This document shows positions 1 to 10,449 of a DNA stretch of 64,000 nucleotides, in pieces. Both the position numbers and the translations under genes were made by a program. The stretch is from Angomonas deanei (Eukaryota > Euglenozoa > Kinetoplastea > Trypanosomatida > Trypanosomatidae): NCBI GenBank assembly GCA_903995115.1, contig LR877150.1:327001-391000 (forward strand). Reading direction: 5' to 3'. A model generated the notes under the pieces. The model did not search any database and was not told the origin of the DNA. It saw nothing but the letters and a program-made list of their open reading frames with translations. How positions within the stretch are numbered: the first letter of the stretch is position 1; the number at the start of each line of letters is the position of its first letter.

Positions 1-12
1 GAGGCTGCGGCA

Positions 13-2556
13 ATGGACGCGGAGGAAGTGACCCTATCGGACCGGATTCCCGCCGTGGTGGCCGCTGCCGTGCTCTTGCTGTTCTTGTGTATTGTCATGG
101 GCGCCCCTGTCGTCGTCTGCGTCCTCTCCGTCATGAGCATTGTCACGCTCAATCTCTTCCTGCTCGACCGCAGCAATGTGATCCCGATGGTCTACTTCAC
201 CGCCCTCTCCAGCTTGCTCCTCATGTGGTTCATGTACAAGTCGTACTCCTTTATTATTATGAACTTGCAGGTGTTTGGGGAGTACTCCAAGGTGCCGGTG
301 GCGTACGTGAGCATGGGAATCGTGATGAGCCACGTGCTGGGCTGTCTTAGCTTCATGAGTGCCTTTTCCGAGAACCGCCGCTCCCTCGTCTTGTACCTCT
401 GCTGCCATGGGTTTCAGTGGCTGTGGGTGGAGCGCGTGTTGCTGTCGCAGGAGGAGGCCTACTACCCCGTGTGGTTAGCCGGGATGACGACCGCCGCCAT
501 GCTGCTCGTCTGTCATCAGCTCTACCGTAACCGAGTGCTCACCCCGTTCCCAGCCTGCCTCATCGCCGCTCTGCACATGGTGAAGTGGTACACGTTTATT
601 GTATCGGAGACCAGCGCCCGCTACTTTGCCGCGGAGCAATCCTTCTTGGTGTCGGAGGAGACCGCGAGACAGGCCGCGTTTAGAGCTTACCTCAAGGAGA
701 GGGACGCGGAGGACCGGCATCGGTTCATGAAGTCCATGTACCCCAACTACACCGGCACCCTCACGAGCACCACAGCGACGTCGACCACCACCACTGTTGC
801 GCCGTCCACCTTTCTGACCAAAGGGAAAACGTCGGTTTCCACCAGCGCGGTGTTTCTCACCTGCGAGCTCAACATTGGCTGGTGGGCGGCGTGGGCGGCG
901 GTTACCCTCGCCCTGCTGCTGGAGGTCAGCCTCCGCCGTGTGCGACGAGGCGTCACCCCTGCCGTAGACGTTCCTACCAGTGCGTTAGTCCCCCTGTACA
1001 TGGCGCTGTCCGCCGTGGTCGCGGCCTGCACCGTCCGCAACGTGCAGCGACGGGTCTATGAGTTGCTCACCGACAGCTACGTGGACACCAAGGAGCTGTA
1101 CCACATCGCGCCTGGTAATATTTGTGTCGCCTTCACCCTCGCGGTGTTTCCCGTGCTCTGGCGCTACCGGACCCTCCTCCCTGAGGTCTCCTCTTTTTAT
1201 TTGCCGGTCGTGAAAGGCGTGGCGGTGGTGGGGGCGCTGTGGCTGCTGGTGCAACCCTCTAGGCACGATGAGGAGGAGCAGTCAGTGGATCACACGGGCG
1301 AGGTGCTCCCTCATCGTGACCTGGGGCGTGTCTTTACGTTTGTTGGTCTCACCCTCTTGGTACTGGCCCGTGCGCTCGTCCCTTTTCTGCGTCGGCACAT
1401 TCCGTCCACCGTGGCGGGCGGCAACCTCGTGCTCTTTGCGTTTGTGTTTCCGTACCTCCTCCTCGTCTCCTGCGCCCTCGCAATCGCCGTCATGACACAA
1501 TGCATCTCCGTCTTCTCGGTGGTGTTGTTCGTGTTGCTGTCGCTTGCCTTCCTGCTGCTCTTTGCGCTGGTGTGGGTGACGCACTACAAGGAGGTGACCT
1601 CTTTCGAGACACTACTTGCCCCGGACGGCAGAGAGGGGAACACCCGTGGCAGTCAAAATAAGCAATCGTTAATCCGAACTGGTGTCATGTTGTATGGCCT
1701 GTTTGTGTTTGTGCTCACGTTAAGCTACTTGGAGTCGTGGCGGGTGCAGCGGACGTGGGAGGGAACGACCACACTGGATGAACGCTTTCCACTAGAGTAC
1801 CAAATGGTGCGACAGAAGAGTCAAATATCTTTTATTGCCGTCGGTTGTGCCATGAACTTATTCTTGCTCCTCTTGTTAAAGTTCCGGACCGCTGGGTACG
1901 CCTTGCTGCCCTCCGCGGTAAGAGCCCGTGGCGGCGCTCAACAGGAATCGGTGCTGATCCTATCCCCAGCGGTCCTACAGCTGTGCCACGTCATTGGCAA
2001 CTTTTGCGTCATGTACGTCTTTGGCGCCCTCGTGGCGGTTCAATTCTTCTTCCGTAACATGGATCACGGCGGGAACAACAGCGAGCGCATGACGGGTGCC
2101 TCCTTGCAGGTCGTGCTCTCCTGTGTGTTGCTTCTCCTCCTTTCCAACGATGACTTCTTGTTCCGCAAGCTCTCCCGCAGTGAGCGGCGGTATGCCCCGG
2201 TACTGGGGATGATGTTCCTGTGGCTAGCGGTGGGGGCGCTACAGCGGGCCTGGACGAGCGCCTCCTATCTGCCGTTACCCTACCGTATCCAGGAAACCGC
2301 CTTCACCGCGCTGTACTGCGTGCTGAATCTTCCCTCGCAGCTGGCGGCACAGTCGTACCTCTTGCGACCGAGCAAAGGGGAGCCCAGCATCGCCTACGCC
2401 CCCAAGACGGTCCTCGTGACGGTGGTGTTGTCGCTCATTCCGCTCTTCTTCTCTGGGAACCCTTATGTGATGTGGGGCTCTTTGATTAGCATTGCCGCCC
2501 ACGCCTGCCGCCTCTACAGCGCACAGTTCAACACGAGTAAACGACGAAGAATGTAA
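13..2556 (+). CDS. Large multi-pass membrane protein, conserved-hypothetical type
   Basis: An 847-residue protein that I do not recognise. It is built almost entirely of hydrophobic segments, around twenty of them, separated by short loops. There is one longer hydrophilic loop near residues 205-275 containing a Thr/Ser/Ala stretch, and the C-terminus is basic (KRRRM). This is a polytopic membrane protein with no visible catalytic motif and no channel or transporter signature that I can name. Codon use is GC-rich, unlike the Asn-rich genes further right. The first in-frame ATG is used, but the reading frame is open to the left window edge, so the true start may lie upstream. The stop is TAA followed by AATAATAAT. 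The frame is unbroken. Confidence is high that it is a gene and low on function. Confidence 0.85.
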   Translation: MDAEEVTLSDRIPAVVAAAVLLLFLCIVMGAPVVVCVLSVMSIVTLNLFLLDRSNVIPMVYFTALSSLLLMWFMYKSYSFIIMNLQVFGEYSKVPVAYVSMGIVMSHVLGCLSFMSAFSENRRSLVLYLCCHGFQWLWVERVLLSQEEAYYPVWLAGMTTAAMLLVCHQLYRNRVLTPFPACLIAALHMVKWYTFIVSETSARYFAAEQSFLVSEETARQAAFRAYLKERDAEDRHRFMKSMYPNYTGTLTSTTATSTTTTVAPSTFLTKGKTSVSTSAVFLTCELNIGWWAAWAAVTLALLLEVSLRRVRRGVTPAVDVPTSALVPLYMALSAVVAACTVRNVQRRVYELLTDSYVDTKELYHIAPGNICVAFTLAVFPVLWRYRTLLPEVSSFYLPVVKGVAVVGALWLLVQPSRHDEEEQSVDHTGEVLPHRDLGRVFTFVGLTLLVLARALVPFLRRHIPSTVAGGNLVLFAFVFPYLLLVSCALAIAVMTQCISVFSVVLFVLLSLAFLLLFALVWVTHYKEVTSFETLLAPDGREGNTRGSQNKQSLIRTGVMLYGLFVFVLTLSYLESWRVQRTWEGTTTLDERFPLEYQMVRQKSQISFIAVGCAMNLFLLLLLKFRTAGYALLPSAVRARGGAQQESVLILSPAVLQLCHVIGNFCVMYVFGALVAVQFFFRNMDHGGNNSERMTGASLQVVLSCVLLLLLSNDDFLFRKLSRSERRYAPVLGMMFLWLAVGALQRAWTSASYLPLPYRIQETAFTALYCVLNLPSQLAAQSYLLRPSKGEPSIAYAPKTVLVTVVLSLIPLFFSGNPYVMWGSLISIAAHACRLYSAQFNTSKRRRM

Positions 2557-2902
2557 TAATAATAATGTGAACGATACGAATAATAATAATAAGAATAAAA
2601 AACAGATTTGTTGTTTTCTGTTTTTGTGATGGGCATTTTTCATTTGTTAATTAATTAAAAATATATATATTTGTGGTGATTCAACTGGCGATATTTAACT
2701 TGCAATAATAATAGCAATAATAAAACACTGATGAACTATTTTTTTTTTTTATTTGTAGAGGTGCATAGTGTGTTCTATCCCCTTTTCTCTCCTCTTACCA
2801 TATCAAGTGCTGAGTATCTTTCATAGACACACACCAAAAAAGCATTCTTGAAAATAGAATGCAATATTATTGAGTTATATCTTTTTCCAACGCACATTTC
2901 TC
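2557..2902. other. AT-rich intergenic spacer
   Basis: It holds AAT repeats just after the stop and a T-run near 2740. A C/T-rich tract at about 2775-2799 is followed by AG at 2806-2807, which could be the spliced-leader acceptor of the exonuclease gene. Nothing gene-like is seen. Confidence 0.6.
2775..2807 (+). promoter_or_regulatory. Candidate polypyrimidine tract and trans-splice acceptor
   Basis: A C/T-rich tract is followed by the first AG at 2806-2807, about 95 bases before the exonuclease ATG. This is the usual kinetoplastid arrangement for spliced-leader addition. It is inferred from composition only. Confidence 0.45.
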
Positions 2903-3886
2903 ATGGATGCCAATCTAATTAAATTTTTAAAAAAGAAGAACGCACGAGAAACAAAAAATCAGGATGAAACCAGTCTGAAAAGAAAAAAGAATGAAAAAGA
3001 AACGAGTGCCACCATACCTACCGCTGTGCTGGACTGGACGGCAGCGAGCGGCCACAATAATGATGACGACAAGAAACCTACCAGTACAGTGAACCCTATA
3101 CGGAGGGATAAGAGTAATACCAACACCTGTCCTCCGCTCTCTTTCCCCGAACCGAACACTGAAGCGACCCTTCACTCCCTTCGACTCATACAACATCCAA
3201 ATCATCATAACAATCATATCACGGCTGTGGTCTTTGACCTGGAGACCACCGGCTTCTCTTTTACGTCGGATTACATTGTTGAGATTGGCGCCGTCACCGT
3301 GACCCAATCTAATAATCATAATAAGGAATGGAGGATGGGAGCACACTCCTTTCATCGGTATGTACGACTGCCAACAGAGTGCTGTGAAGAACAGCGCAAC
3401 ATTCAGTCTAGCGTACATGGACTAACACGGCAGTTCCTCACCTCCTCCTGCGTCCCTACGTGGTCTGCGGTGGCGACAGACTTGCTAAAATTTTTAACCA
3501 CAATCAGTCGCGAGAATCATTCTCAGGATAACGATGATAATCTTCATAATGATATATTGTTACCGCCGCTGATTGCCCACAACGCCGGGTTTGACAGCCG
3601 CTTTTTAGATCACTGTTTTTCTCGATTGGGGTATAACCAATCAAACGGAAAACGAGTCATTTATCATTCTCTGTTTCCTCATACCTGCACGAAGCAGCTC
3701 ATGACCCACTACTACCAACAGTATCATTGTCGTAATAATGAAGAAGGGACATCATTGGAGTCGAGCTGCTCCGTGTTTGGTATGGACGCAGTGGCACTGC
3801 GGAAAAAAGAGGGACGTCACGCGGCCTCCACAGATGCCCGTCTGACCGCTGAATTATTTATTCACCTTGCGAAATGCATGCTATAA
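2903..3886 (+). CDS. DEDDh-family 3'-5' exonuclease (DnaQ/RNase T-like)
   Basis: A 327-residue protein with an unstructured basic N-terminus of about 105 residues, then a DEDDh exonuclease domain. The metal-binding acidic residues are visible: FDLETTG gives D112 and E114, HNAGFD gives D231, and HAASTD gives H306-x4-D311, the arrangement that defines the DEDDh subclass. The family removes nucleotides from 3' ends of DNA or RNA with two divalent metals, and examples serve as proofreading subunits or RNA trimmers. The substrate cannot be told here. The ATG at 2903 is chosen because the frame upstream of it has only non-ATG starts and because it lies downstream of the likely splice acceptor near 2807. 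The reading frame is intact. The N-terminal LIKFLKKKN segment could be a weak targeting or nuclear signal. Confidence 0.88.
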   Translation: MDANLIKFLKKKNARETKNQDETSLKRKKNEKETSATIPTAVLDWTAASGHNNDDDKKPTSTVNPIRRDKSNTNTCPPLSFPEPNTEATLHSLRLIQHPNHHNNHITAVVFDLETTGFSFTSDYIVEIGAVTVTQSNNHNKEWRMGAHSFHRYVRLPTECCEEQRNIQSSVHGLTRQFLTSSCVPTWSAVATDLLKFLTTISRENHSQDNDDNLHNDILLPPLIAHNAGFDSRFLDHCFSRLGYNQSNGKRVIYHSLFPHTCTKQLMTHYYQQYHCRNNEEGTSLESSCSVFGMDAVALRKKEGRHAASTDARLTAELFIHLAKCML

Positions 3887-4116
3887 TAATTTTAGTTTTG
3901 TTTTGAGGGAGAGTGTGCATTTGAGTGGTTCTTCCCTCTTTTTTGCTTTTTTAAGGGACATACTCTATTCTTTCTCCCTTTTCTTTCAACATAAAAGGTA
4001 AATCGTTTTTTGTTTTTTTAGTATTTTTAACAAACTAAAATATAATAAATAAATATAATTCTAGTATTACCTAATCCGATTTTTTTTTTTTAAATATTTT
4101 CTTGCTATCTTGTTAA

Positions 4117-7100
4117 ATGTCTGATAGCAACGAAGGTCCCGTCAAGTGTGGTGAGCCGAGAGAAGGTCTGATCCACGACGCGACCGTCGAGCCCAATGAG
4201 CACGAGGAGGATTACGCCTGTGACGGCGAGGAGCCGAGCCCCATGTCACCCGGCATGCGCAAGATGATGAAGGAGAACGACGAGGATGAACTCCGCTCCA
4301 CCTGCGACCGCGTCACGAACGTGTTTGCGGTGGCCATCCTTTTCATGATTCTGATTACCGCCATTATCAGTATTGCGGCCGGGGCCTGCTGCCTCGCCTC
4401 CCTCAGCGGGAAGCCCTTCCACCACTTCCCCCTCTTCTTTGCGTTTGGTGTCACCCCTGTCGTCCTCGGCTGCATTTTTCTCGTCGGGGTGGTGTTCGTG
4501 CTGTTTTTTATTGCCTGTTGCGCGATGGGCTTCAAGCACTACGGCATGTGCTGCTACGGCGCCACCCGCTGCCGTGGCTGCCTCCGGGTCTGCCTCCTCG
4601 GTATCTTCCCGGCGATCATTTTCATTATCCTCCTCGCCATGTGCATCCTGGGTTTCACCTTCTACAGCCTCAGCCAGCAGCTACCGCCCTTGGATAAGAA
4701 CTACACCGAAGTCGCCGGTCTGTCCGGTCCCATCTCGATTGCGAGAGATGAGTACGGTCTGCCGCACATCAAGGCGAGCACCCGGCGGGATGCGTACTTT
4801 GGCCAGGGATTTGCCGCCGCGCAGGACCGTCTCTTCCAGTTAGAGTTCCACCGCCTCGTCGCCAACGGTAATCTTTCTTCCGCGGTGGGCAAGGACGGCA
4901 ACACGCCCGATACCGGCATGCGCACCCTCAACGTCCGTGACGCCGGGGAGCAGCTCTGCGAGGACACGGAGCCCGAACTACTCGACTTCATCCAGGCCTA
5001 TGCCGATGGTGTCAACCTGTATCTCGAGCGGGTCAGCAAGCGCCCGGTCGAGTTCTTCTTCATGAGCGAGAAGGCGCTCTTCTTCCGCGACCCCGTCCCC
5101 TTTGAGCCCAAGCACCTCTGCCAGACGATGCGCCTCTTTCAGTACCAGATGAGCTCTAATGCCAACCAAGAGGGTGCACGCTTCAAGGTATGGGCTGGGA
5201 CGGGCCGCAGCTACGCCGATACCGAGCTGGTCTTCCCTACTTACACGACGGAGCAGCACACCATCTTGAACCAGGAGCAGGCCGATTCTGTCGTCACCGA
5301 GCTCAACGCCGACCCTACCACGGCCGCACTCGTGACGGAAGGACTCGCCCGCAACTCTGCCGGCGCCACCGGTACGGCCGCGATGGAAAAGGCCATTTAC
5401 GACAATCTTCTCACCGTCGTGCGCTCCTCTCTGCTACACGTCAACCCCCAGACCCTCCGCTCCACCTCCGAGGTGCGCGAGGACCTCATGCAGAGCCTGG
5501 ATAACATCATTACGAACCGCTTCTACCACGTCGAGAAGGACGTCACCCGCTCCCGTGAGTTTGCCAACAAGTTCCTCGACGCGAGTAACGCGTGGGTGGC
5601 CAGGGACGCCAGCGACAACGTCGTCCTCGCCTCGGACCCGCATCTGACGATTAACCTGCCTTCTATCTGGTACTGGGTGCACCTCAGCTTCCCCACCGAA
5701 GCCTACGAGCCCTACGATGCCGCCGGCGTGAGTCTGCTGGGTATCCCTGGCGTCCACATTGGCCGCACGACGTACCTTGCCTGGGGGATCACCATGAGCA
5801 AGACCGACCTCGAGGATTTATTTATTCTCCCCCCCAGCACCTTCTCTGGTCTCCCCGCCGGGTCCTACCGTTACGACAACGCCGTGCGTGTGGTGAAGCC
5901 GCGCCGGGAGCGCATTAAGGTGAAGGGCAAGAAGGAGATTGTCCTCGAGCTGGATGACACCGTCTTTGGCCCGATTGTGTCCACCATGCTGGGCTTCCCC
6001 GAGGCCTTGCAGGTCGCCTTCTACGCCGTCTTCCTCCGCCGTCACGACAATGAATCGATGAGTACCATTCTCAACACCACCAACCCCAACATTGACACCG
6101 CGGAGAAGATGATGCACAATCTGCTAGGTCTGCACGCCCCTGGCTTCTCCATCCCGATTGGGGATATCCACGGTAACATTGCCTACGCCGTCACTGGCCG
6201 TCATCCTTTCCGTCCGCTGGGGCACTCCGGTAAGTTCCCTACCGTCGTCTTCAACGGCCCTGCCATCATGCAAGAGATTGTTAATCTCACCGGCGGCGCC
6301 GCCCCCACCTCGGAGCAGCTCGCCTACCTCCCTCAGCTCCTCGCCAAGCACGGTGCCTGGAAGAGTTTTGTCAGCTCCAACCCCATGGAGACCGCCGATG
6401 AGTATATCCCTGGGATTGCCAACCCGCACCTGCACCTGGCCGCTGGGACCGGCGCCGCGCATATCAGCGCCGCGAACCAGAAGATAGTCCCCGAGGGCTA
6501 TCCCTTCTACCTCGGCGCCGACTACAGCATTGCGTGGCGAGGCCAGCGGCTACAGGAAATGCTCGATGCCGTCACCGACTACGCCTCCGTCGATGTCCAC
6601 AAGGAAATTCAAATGGACCACCGCAGTAATATTTTCATGTACGACTTCAAACCCCTTCTGCAGCGGGCCGACTTTGCCAGCGGTATTGCCAACGACGCCA
6701 ACGCCAAATATTGGTCCGATCGTTTACTAAAGTGGGATGGTATGGCGACGATTGGAAATGTCGAGGCAGCCTTTTTCTGGCGGTGGGTGCAGCGCATGGC
6801 GGGACTACCGCAGGACGCCGTCGCCGCCTCCAGCCTCCCCAGCTGGGACCCCGCGAACGGCTATTTACGTCGTATGTTTCCTGCCGACGGCTCCACCCCA
6901 GCGGCCATGGTCAACAAGTACTGCGCCGCCACCATTGGCGACAGCACCAACCCCAACCCGTGTTTACAGTTCGGGATTAACACGTTTATTGCCCAGGCCG
7001 GCGCGGGTGGTGGTTTTGACGAGGAGTGGGGTAAGGATTTGAACCGCATGACCGGTGTGCATGAGATGGTGTCCAAGAAGATTATTGCCCCCGTGTTCCA

Positions 7101-7395
7101 GCGCACCATGAACAAGGGCGGTGACTTCACCTCCCTCGCCGTCTCCACCAACAGCGTCAACGACGACATGAACTCCACGCACGCCAGCAGTGTGCGCCAG
7201 ATCTTTGACCTCACCGGAGAGGATAAAGAATTTATTCATCTCATGTTCCCCGGTGGCGCCAGCGGTAACCCCTACTCCAAGTATTATCAGAACTTATGGG
7301 ACTTGTTCGAGCAGGAAATATTCGTCAAGGTGGCCTGCAGTACGACGTCGCTCCAGACGATGGAGGCCGCGCACTACCAGGAGCTGAGTCAATAA
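4117..7395 (+). CDS. Membrane-anchored penicillin amidase family Ntn-hydrolase
   Basis: A 1092-residue protein of the penicillin acylase family (Pfam PF01804 type), which hydrolyses amide bonds after autocatalytic cleavage. An acidic cytosolic-type N-terminus is followed by three hydrophobic segments near residues 68-92, 104-138 and 158-186. The alpha-chain signature follows: YGLPHI at 213-218, then GQGFAAAQDRLFQ. The beta chain begins at the nucleophile Ser490 in DASNAWVA, matching the family's SNxW motif. Bacterial enzymes carry a signal peptide rather than three membrane spans, so this version is probably tethered with its hydrolase domain outside the cytosol. The natural substrate is unknown; N-acyl amino acids or N-acyl lactones are possibilities. 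The frame is intact and GC-rich. The family's usual length is about 750-850 residues, and the excess here is the N-terminal membrane region. Confidence 0.9.
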   Translation: MSDSNEGPVKCGEPREGLIHDATVEPNEHEEDYACDGEEPSPMSPGMRKMMKENDEDELRSTCDRVTNVFAVAILFMILITAIISIAAGACCLASLSGKPFHHFPLFFAFGVTPVVLGCIFLVGVVFVLFFIACCAMGFKHYGMCCYGATRCRGCLRVCLLGIFPAIIFIILLAMCILGFTFYSLSQQLPPLDKNYTEVAGLSGPISIARDEYGLPHIKASTRRDAYFGQGFAAAQDRLFQLEFHRLVANGNLSSAVGKDGNTPDTGMRTLNVRDAGEQLCEDTEPELLDFIQAYADGVNLYLERVSKRPVEFFFMSEKALFFRDPVPFEPKHLCQTMRLFQYQMSSNANQEGARFKVWAGTGRSYADTELVFPTYTTEQHTILNQEQADSVVTELNADPTTAALVTEGLARNSAGATGTAAMEKAIYDNLLTVVRSSLLHVNPQTLRSTSEVREDLMQSLDNIITNRFYHVEKDVTRSREFANKFLDASNAWVARDASDNVVLASDPHLTINLPSIWYWVHLSFPTEAYEPYDAAGVSLLGIPGVHIGRTTYLAWGITMSKTDLEDLFILPPSTFSGLPAGSYRYDNAVRVVKPRRERIKVKGKKEIVLELDDTVFGPIVSTMLGFPEALQVAFYAVFLRRHDNESMSTILNTTNPNIDTAEKMMHNLLGLHAPGFSIPIGDIHGNIAYAVTGRHPFRPLGHSGKFPTVVFNGPAIMQEIVNLTGGAAPTSEQLAYLPQLLAKHGAWKSFVSSNPMETADEYIPGIANPHLHLAAGTGAAHISAANQKIVPEGYPFYLGADYSIAWRGQRLQEMLDAVTDYASVDVHKEIQMDHRSNIFMYDFKPLLQRADFASGIANDANAKYWSDRLLKWDGMATIGNVEAAFFWRWVQRMAGLPQDAVAASSLPSWDPANGYLRRMFPADGSTPAAMVNKYCAATIGDSTNPNPCLQFGINTFIAQAGAGGGFDEEWGKDLNRMTGVHEMVSKKIIAPVFQRTMNKGGDFTSLAVSTNSVNDDMNSTHASSVRQIFDLTGEDKEFIHLMFPGGASGNPYSKYYQNLWDLFEQEIFVKVACSTTSLQTMEAAHYQELSQ

Positions 7396-8424
7396 TTATA
7401 ATAATAATAATAAAGGGGAAATCATAATAAATAAAGAAAAAAAAAAGAAGGAAAAAAATACGAAGAAAGAGTGTGACACGGATAGAGAAAAAAAGGGGTT
7501 TGAAGAGTTTTTCTGCCCCCTTTTTTTTTCAAGTTTCTGGAAAATTTTAAATAATCAAAAAAAAAGTGTATCTTTTAATTTTTTTTATATATAAATGTGA
7601 GTGTGTGTTTTTATTTTGCGAGTGGTGCCTTTCCATAAGAGCATAGCTTTTTGCTTTTTTTTTTTTTCCAGAAAAGTCTTTTCTTCGATTTTTTTTTTTT
7701 TTTTTGTGTTCCCCCATTTTTTTTTTTTTTTGCACACTTTTGCTCGACACATGATTCTATTCCAGTAGTGAAAAAACAACGTTAAGTTTTTTTTTTTTTT
7801 AATTTTAAATTAAAAATTAAAAAAATAAATAAATAAATAAATTTAATAAAAATATATTCTGGATGAATGGTAAATACTATGAAAACGGATTGCTTTTTTT
7901 TCTTTTTTTCTGTTCCCTCATTTTTATAGAGACATGTATGTTATGACAACTTGGAAAGAAAAAAAAAAAATAATGATAAAAAAAAAAGTAATCATAAAAA
8001 AAAAAACTAAAACGAAGACGATTACCGTAATAATATAATATAATATTCCTTACCCTCTTTTTTTTTTTATTTCGATTTTTCTTTTTTTTTTTATTATTCC
8101 TCCCTGTACTGTGTGAGCACGACTCTACACCCTAAAATGCTTTTTTTTTTTTCCGCGGCTAAAAAAAAACAGTAATTTTTAAAAAAAAAAAAAAAAAAAA
8201 ATGAGAACGTGAAAAAGAAAACGCTTTTTTTGTTTTTATTATTTTTGCTATTATCCGAAAAAAAAAAAAGGAAATAGGCAAATTTTGTGATAGCGATTCA
8301 AAAAAATTTTTTTTTTAATTTTATTACTTGTAGATTTACTTTCAGTGCACGTTACTGTTTGTTCATCGTTTTTTTTTTTTTTTTGTGAAATTTTTTTCCC
8401 GTTTTATATATATTTTCAGGTTAC

Positions 8425-8455
<31 letters not shown>

Positions 8456-8602
8456 GAAATATGAAATAGTTTTTGTCTGTTACTTCAATTTCATTGCTAT
8501 TTATATTTATTTTATCTTTCTCCTATTTTTTTTTTCATTTTTTTCTTAAAAAAAAAAAAAATAGTTCATTCGAAAATAATAAATAAATAAAAAAAATAAA
8601 GC
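7396..8602. other. 1.2-kb homopolymer-rich AT spacer
   Basis: The longest compact spacer in the window. It is packed with A and T runs, including 21 A at 8181-8201 and 28 A at 8428-8455, with several TTTTCAG or similar acceptor-like sites. Any short open frames are Lys/Ile/Phe low-complexity and have no coding character. No RNA gene was recognised. Confidence 0.7.
8428..8455 (+). repeat. 28-base poly(A) run
   Basis: The longest pure homopolymer seen in the window. It lies about 150 bases before the next coding start and just after TTTTCAGG. Runs of this length are prone to miscounting in long-read assemblies. Confidence 0.9.
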
Positions 8603-8850
8603 ATGACCACGAAGCGTATCTCCGCTTCTCCCTTTGACCTTGTCCGCTGTGTGGACTTGGACTGCATAGAAAATAATAATAATAATGAAAATAAAAATAT
8701 GAAAAATTATTCATTTATTATTGGCGTGTTAAACGCTTCTTTACATGAAAAAATAGAACCGGCAGAAAAATTAAAATATAATCCATTTCCAAATAGTAAA
8801 ATCAATATTTTTAATTCGAAGGGATTTCTACTAGCGGAGCACACATTACA

Positions 8851-8897
<47 letters not shown>

Positions 8898-10415
8898 TAG
8901 ATGAAATCATGTCGGCCGGCGTTGGATTTTTAAATCGTAAAAATGGAAAAAAAAGTGTACTGGGATGCGCTAAAATACGTGAAAAGAATAATAATTAATA
9001 ATAATAATAATAAAAATATAAATGAAAAAGTTATTTTCTTTATGGAGCAGCAAGTCCTCTCCACGGTTCGTTTTATTTCCAATAATAATAATAATAATAA
9101 TTCTGAAAATAATAATAATAATATTTTTTTCCTTTTATGACGTGTATCGGTGAGGCAGACACCCCACTGTATGCCGCCGTCTTCACCGTGGACGCACAAA
9201 CGTTAGGGATTGCAAAAATAAATTATAATAATAATAATAATAATTTAAATAATAAAGAATGTATCGAATTTATTCATTTTGGGGAAACTATTGAATTTAT
9301 TTCAGTTTTACAAAATAATAATAATAGTTTATTATTTTATATGATGGTAGGTGGAAAACTCATTATCGCTTCTCTCGAAATAAATCATAATAATAATAAT
9401 AATAATGAAAATATAAATGAATTCGATACTCAATTCGGCGTCGTTCGGGAGGCATTTTATTTAAATAATAATAACAATGAAAATAATAATAATAATAATT
9501 TAATGGAATATATTTTCAAAATCACAAATTTAATTTCGATTCCTCAAAATAATAATAATCATAATTTCAAAAATAATAAAATTATGGCATTAAAAATAAT
9601 CAATACTGTCTTGTTATGGATTGGCTATGAAGACGCCTCTGTGCAGGGATTACAGTTCTATTATGAAAATAATAATAATGAAATGAATATCAATGAAATA
9701 TTTCCTCGCACTTCTTTTTTTCCAGAACATAATAATAATAACACAACTGTAAAAAGTTGTTTTTTTACGTCGTTAGCGAATGGACCGCAGCACCCCACGC
9801 TATATTTTTTATTACAAACCAATCAATAATAATAATAATAATAATAATAGAATTGAAACCCACTATGGCATTATTCCTTGTACCAGTCATCATGAGAATG
9901 ACGTCACACCCCTTCGTCAGGAAGTTTTGTTTTTCTATTCTGATTTTCATCAAAATGAAAATAATAATAATAATAATAATAATAATAATCATCATCATAT
10001 GTTTTCACCGCAACAGACGATCTATGGACTAGAGGTGCGCTATCCCAACCGAATGGACGTCATCGTCAATTATAAAAATGAAAATAATAATAATAATAAT
10101 AAAATTTTCAAACTGTCGGATAAAAAAGTCAACACGCCTTTTCTTTCTTCGTTGTATAAAAAAAGTTTACCTCGAAGGATCAAAAATGAAAATAATAATC
10201 AACATTCAGAAATGTATTTGGCGATAAAATATGCAAACGAAAGTGAATTATTTCCGTACGTGAAAATTTTAGAAACGGAATTAAAAAAAATGAACGATCC
10301 ATTTTTTATGTTCACTGCTTTTTCGAATAATGAAAATGCAAATTTGTGGATTGAGTTGGAAAAAATTAAATTATCGATTGACGCGTTGTTTGGCCATGTC
10401 TTACCCTCTCACGAA

Positions 10416-10449
<34 letters not shown>

